Assembly (NCBI GenBank): GCA_028695735.1 | Contig: JAQVIJ010000002.1 | Coordinates: 1 to 64,000 of the forward strand | Source: Deltaproteobacteria bacterium | GTDB taxonomy: Bacteria > Desulfobacterota > Dissulfuribacteria > Dissulfuribacterales > DYLC01 | Length of the DNA: 64,000 nt | Reading direction: 5' to 3' | In this document: piece after piece, positions 61,910 through 64,000 of the stretch | Position numbering within the stretch: position 1 is the stretch's first letter | How the letters are laid out: every line of letters begins with the position of its first letter | The notes under the pieces: generated by a model | Told to the model about the DNA's origin: nothing | The model's input: the letters and a program-made list of their open reading frames with translations, nothing else | Databases searched by the model: none | Translations under genes and position numbers: made by a program

Positions 61910-62776
61910 ATGAAAGGTATCATATTGGCCGGCGGCTCCGGCACCAGACTTTATCCACTGACCATCTCTATCAGCAAGCAGCTCATGCCCATCTACGACA
62001 AACCCATGATCTACTACCCCCTCTCCACCTTGATGCTTGCTGGAATTCGCGACATTTTGCTCATTACAACGCCCAATGATATGCCGCTTTTTCAGAGTCT
62101 CCTGCAGGACGGCAGCCAGTGGGGCATCTCCATCTCCTATGCCGAGCAGCCGCGGCCTGAGGGCCTGGCCCAGGCCTTTTTAATAGGTGAGTCGTTTATA
62201 GGCAAAGAGAATGTCTGCCTGATTCTGGGAGATAACATCTTTTACGGCCATGGATTGAGTGAGGTCTTGACAAGGGCAGCGGCATTAAAGACCGGCGCCT
62301 TGGTTTTTGGTTACTATGTAAAGGACCCGCAGCGCTATGGTGTGGTGAGTTTTGATGAGTCAGGAAATGTGCTGGACATCGAGGAAAAACCCATTAAACC
62401 CAAGTCCAACTATGCGGTAACAGGTCTTTATTTTTACGACAATCAAGTGATTGAGATCGCCAGGGGCATCAGACCTTCAGCCCGTGGAGAACTGGAGATT
62501 ACCGATGTCAATAAGGCATATCTGAGACAGAATGCCCTGGCCGTGGAGCGGTTGGGCAGGGGAGTGGCCTGGCTGGATACAGGCACCCATGCCTCGCTTT
62601 TGGATGCCTCCAATTTTGTGCGTATCGTGGAGGAGCGGCAGGGGCTCAAGATCTGCTGTCCTGAAGAGATAGCCTTCAAGATGGGCTACATAGACGCCGC
62701 TCAACTGGAAAGGCTGGCCATGTCCCTTTCTAAAAGCACATACGGCGAGTATCTTTTGAGACTGCTTTCCAGATGA
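61910..62776 (+). CDS. rfbA: Glucose-1-phosphate thymidylyltransferase
   Basis: This 288-aa RmlA-type enzyme has [72 protein letters not shown] and the [20 protein letters not shown] region. It makes dTDP-glucose, the first step to dTDP-L-rhamnose for surface polysaccharide. TCAAGGGGTCATTTC precedes the ATG. rfbC and rfbD follow; rfbB is absent from the part seen. Confidence 0.96.
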   Translation: MKGIILAGGSGTRLYPLTISISKQLMPIYDKPMIYYPLSTLMLAGIRDILLITTPNDMPLFQSLLQDGSQWGISISYAEQPRPEGLAQAFLIGESFIGKENVCLILGDNIFYGHGLSEVLTRAAALKTGALVFGYYVKDPQRYGVVSFDESGNVLDIEEKPIKPKSNYAVTGLYFYDNQVIEIARGIRPSARGELEITDVNKAYLRQNALAVERLGRGVAWLDTGTHASLLDASNFVRIVEERQGLKICCPEEIAFKMGYIDAAQLERLAMSLSKSTYGEYLLRLLSR

Positions 62777-62824
62777 GAAGAGTAAATGGGCAGCGTTCAA
62801 TTTTAATCAAAAGATGAGGTTGTC

Positions 62825-63370
62825 ATGAATTTCACACCCACAGCAATCCCCGATGTAATCCTCATAGAACCCCGTGTATTTGCAGACGAGCGCGGTTTTT
62901 TCATGGAGACCTGGCACAAGCAGAAGTTCCTGCAGGGCGGCATAGATGCGGATTTCGTGCAGGACAATCACAGCCGTTCCGTACAGGGGACACTTCGCGG
63001 TCTGCACTATCAGGTCAAGAGGCAGCAGGGCAAGCTGGTCAGAGTGATACTTGGAGAGGTATATGATGTGGCCGTGGATATTCGAAGGGGATCTCCAACC
63101 TTTGGGAAATGGATCGGCTTTTATCTGTCCGCAGAAAACAAGCGAATGCTCTGGATACCTCCTGGCTTTGCCCATGGTTTTTATGTCACAAGTGATGTGG
63201 CGGAATTCGTGTATAAGTGTACGGACTTTTATGCCCCTGAACATGAGCGCTGTATCATCTGGGATGATTCAAACCTTGGCATTCAGTGGCCTCTTATAAA
63301 GGGTGTCCACACTTTTCTTTCCCCCAAGGACGCCGGGGCGCCGAAATTTACAGAGGCCGAGCTGCCATGA
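62825..63370 (+). CDS. rfbC: dTDP-4-dehydrorhamnose 3,5-epimerase
   Basis: This 181-aa cupin-fold RmlC has EPRVFADERGFFMETWHKQK, VQDNHSRSVQGTLRGLHYQV (catalytic His), DVAVDIRRGSPTFGKWIG and IPPGFAHGFYV (second active-site region). It epimerises dTDP-4-keto-6-deoxyglucose at C3 and C5. GATGAGGTTGTC precedes the ATG. It overlaps rfbD by 4 nt. Confidence 0.96.
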   Translation: MNFTPTAIPDVILIEPRVFADERGFFMETWHKQKFLQGGIDADFVQDNHSRSVQGTLRGLHYQVKRQQGKLVRVILGEVYDVAVDIRRGSPTFGKWIGFYLSAENKRMLWIPPGFAHGFYVTSDVAEFVYKCTDFYAPEHERCIIWDDSNLGIQWPLIKGVHTFLSPKDAGAPKFTEAELP

Positions 63371-64000
63371 ACTCGCGAGTCTTGATCACCGGCAGACACG
63401 GCCAGCTTGCCCGGGAACTGGCAAGGACAGCGCCGGATTGCGTGGAATTTCAATGTGTCTCTTCTTCTGAGCTGGACATCTCCAACGAACAGGATGTCTT
63501 TCAATATGTCACCGCCTACGGGCCGCAGGTGATAGTTAACGCCGCAGCATATACCCAGGTGGACAAGGCTGAAACAGAGCCTGATAGGGCATTTGCAGTC
63601 AATGCTCAAGGGGTCCTGCATCTGGCAAGGGCATGTGACTCCATAAAGGCCAGACTGATTCATATCTCCACGGATTTTGTGTTTGACGGCGCCAATGCCT
63701 CGCCATATTCAGCGCAGGACATACCCAATCCCCTGAGCGTCTATGGTAAAAGTAAACTCGAAGGCGAAAGACTGGCCCAGGAGGCCATGCCGCATAACAA
63801 CCTGTTCATTTTGCGCACATCGTGGCTATACTCCACTCATGGCCGTAATTTCGTAAAGACCATGCTGGGGCTTGCCGCCACGCGAAACGAGATTCGCGTG
63901 GTGTGCGATCAGGTGGGCTCACCCACCTGGGCAAAGGACTTGGCCCTGGCGGTATGGAATGCAGTGGGCCGCGATGGGATTTCCGGCATACATCACTTCA
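63367..64000 (+). CDS. rfbD: dTDP-4-dehydrorhamnose reductase, N-terminal part
   Basis: The 211 codons seen carry the RmlD/SDR fold: VLITGRHGQLARELA, LDISNEQDVFQYV, VIVNAAAYTQVDKAE, HISTDFVFDGANA, the YGKSKLEGE catalytic Tyr-Lys and RTSWLYSTHGRNFVKTML. It reduces dTDP-4-keto-rhamnose to dTDP-L-rhamnose. The frame is cut by the window end about 80 residues before the usual C-terminus. The start overlaps rfbC (ATGA). Confidence 0.94.
   Translation, partial: MNSRVLITGRHGQLARELARTAPDCVEFQCVSSSELDISNEQDVFQYVTAYGPQVIVNAAAYTQVDKAETEPDRAFAVNAQGVLHLARACDSIKARLIHISTDFVFDGANASPYSAQDIPNPLSVYGKSKLEGERLAQEAMPHNNLFILRTSWLYSTHGRNFVKTMLGLAATRNEIRVVCDQVGSPTWAKDLALAVWNAVGRDGISGIHHF

Overview
The window looks like chromosome of a diderm (Gram-negative) bacterium of roughly even base composition. 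LptD, an Mla-type lipid transport operon, lipoproteins and a type IV pilus operon with a sigma-54 promoter indicate an outer membrane. The mix with an archaeal-style MptA/FolE2 cyclohydrolase, DUF166, TIGR02757, HypB and PilY1 suggests Desulfobacterota (old Deltaproteobacteria) or a close relative; this placement is inference.

Layout. 1-141: end of a 5S rRNA and its terminator. 144-7220 (minus): minor pilins (FimT/GspH, PilV-, PilW- and PilX-like), PilY1 and a small secreted protein behind a sigma-54 promoter. 7330-10772 (minus): four overlapping Mla genes. 11523-14152: a signalling trio (CheD-like protein without catalytic residues, HDOD protein, PAS histidine kinase) bracketed by two direct copies of a 50-bp repeat. 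14175-18061 (minus): TIGR02757, DUF166, MptA/FolE2, a glycosyltransferase and a PP-loop enzyme. 18218-25081: leuC-leuD-leuB-asd-icd, comF, hpt and a ComEA-like protein. 25232-25417: tRNA-Lys and tRNA-Asn.

25490-39665 is a defence island beside tRNA-Asn: a truncated RhuM gene, an excisionase-type HTH regulator, an SNF2-like helicase with DUF3883, a DUF1156 DNA methyltransferase, an AAA ATPase, a DUF4276 protein, a DUF499 ATPase with an N-terminal HEPN domain, and an unrecognised protein. Helicase, methylase and DUF499 ATPase resemble DISARM-related arrays. Two features stand out. A complete REP-associated tyrosine transposase (RAYT) with its REP hairpins sits in frame inside the methyltransferase. 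The AAA ATPase has Glu in place of the Walker A Lys. Two homologous copies of a promoter region with a shared palindrome precede the first two genes.

39662-48087 returns to housekeeping and signalling genes: ppx, guaB, a fibronectin-III lipoprotein, lysA, an orphan hypB and a PAS/GAF/GGDEF/EAL protein with a C9 tract near its start. 48098-64000 holds lptD, an MscK-like channel, a DHH phosphoesterase, glgC, a formyltransferase, a SLOG protein, FeoA, tRNA-Thr, a clostripain-like protease and rfbA-rfbC-rfbD (cut by the window end). Two gene-poor stretches (50528-51410 and 60418-61836) are packed with a family of about 115-bp palindromic repeats that fold as an outer stem carrying two inner hairpins. 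They also hold a nested 212-bp MITE-like element. These repeats and the interrupted methyltransferase are the best candidates for undescribed biology here.
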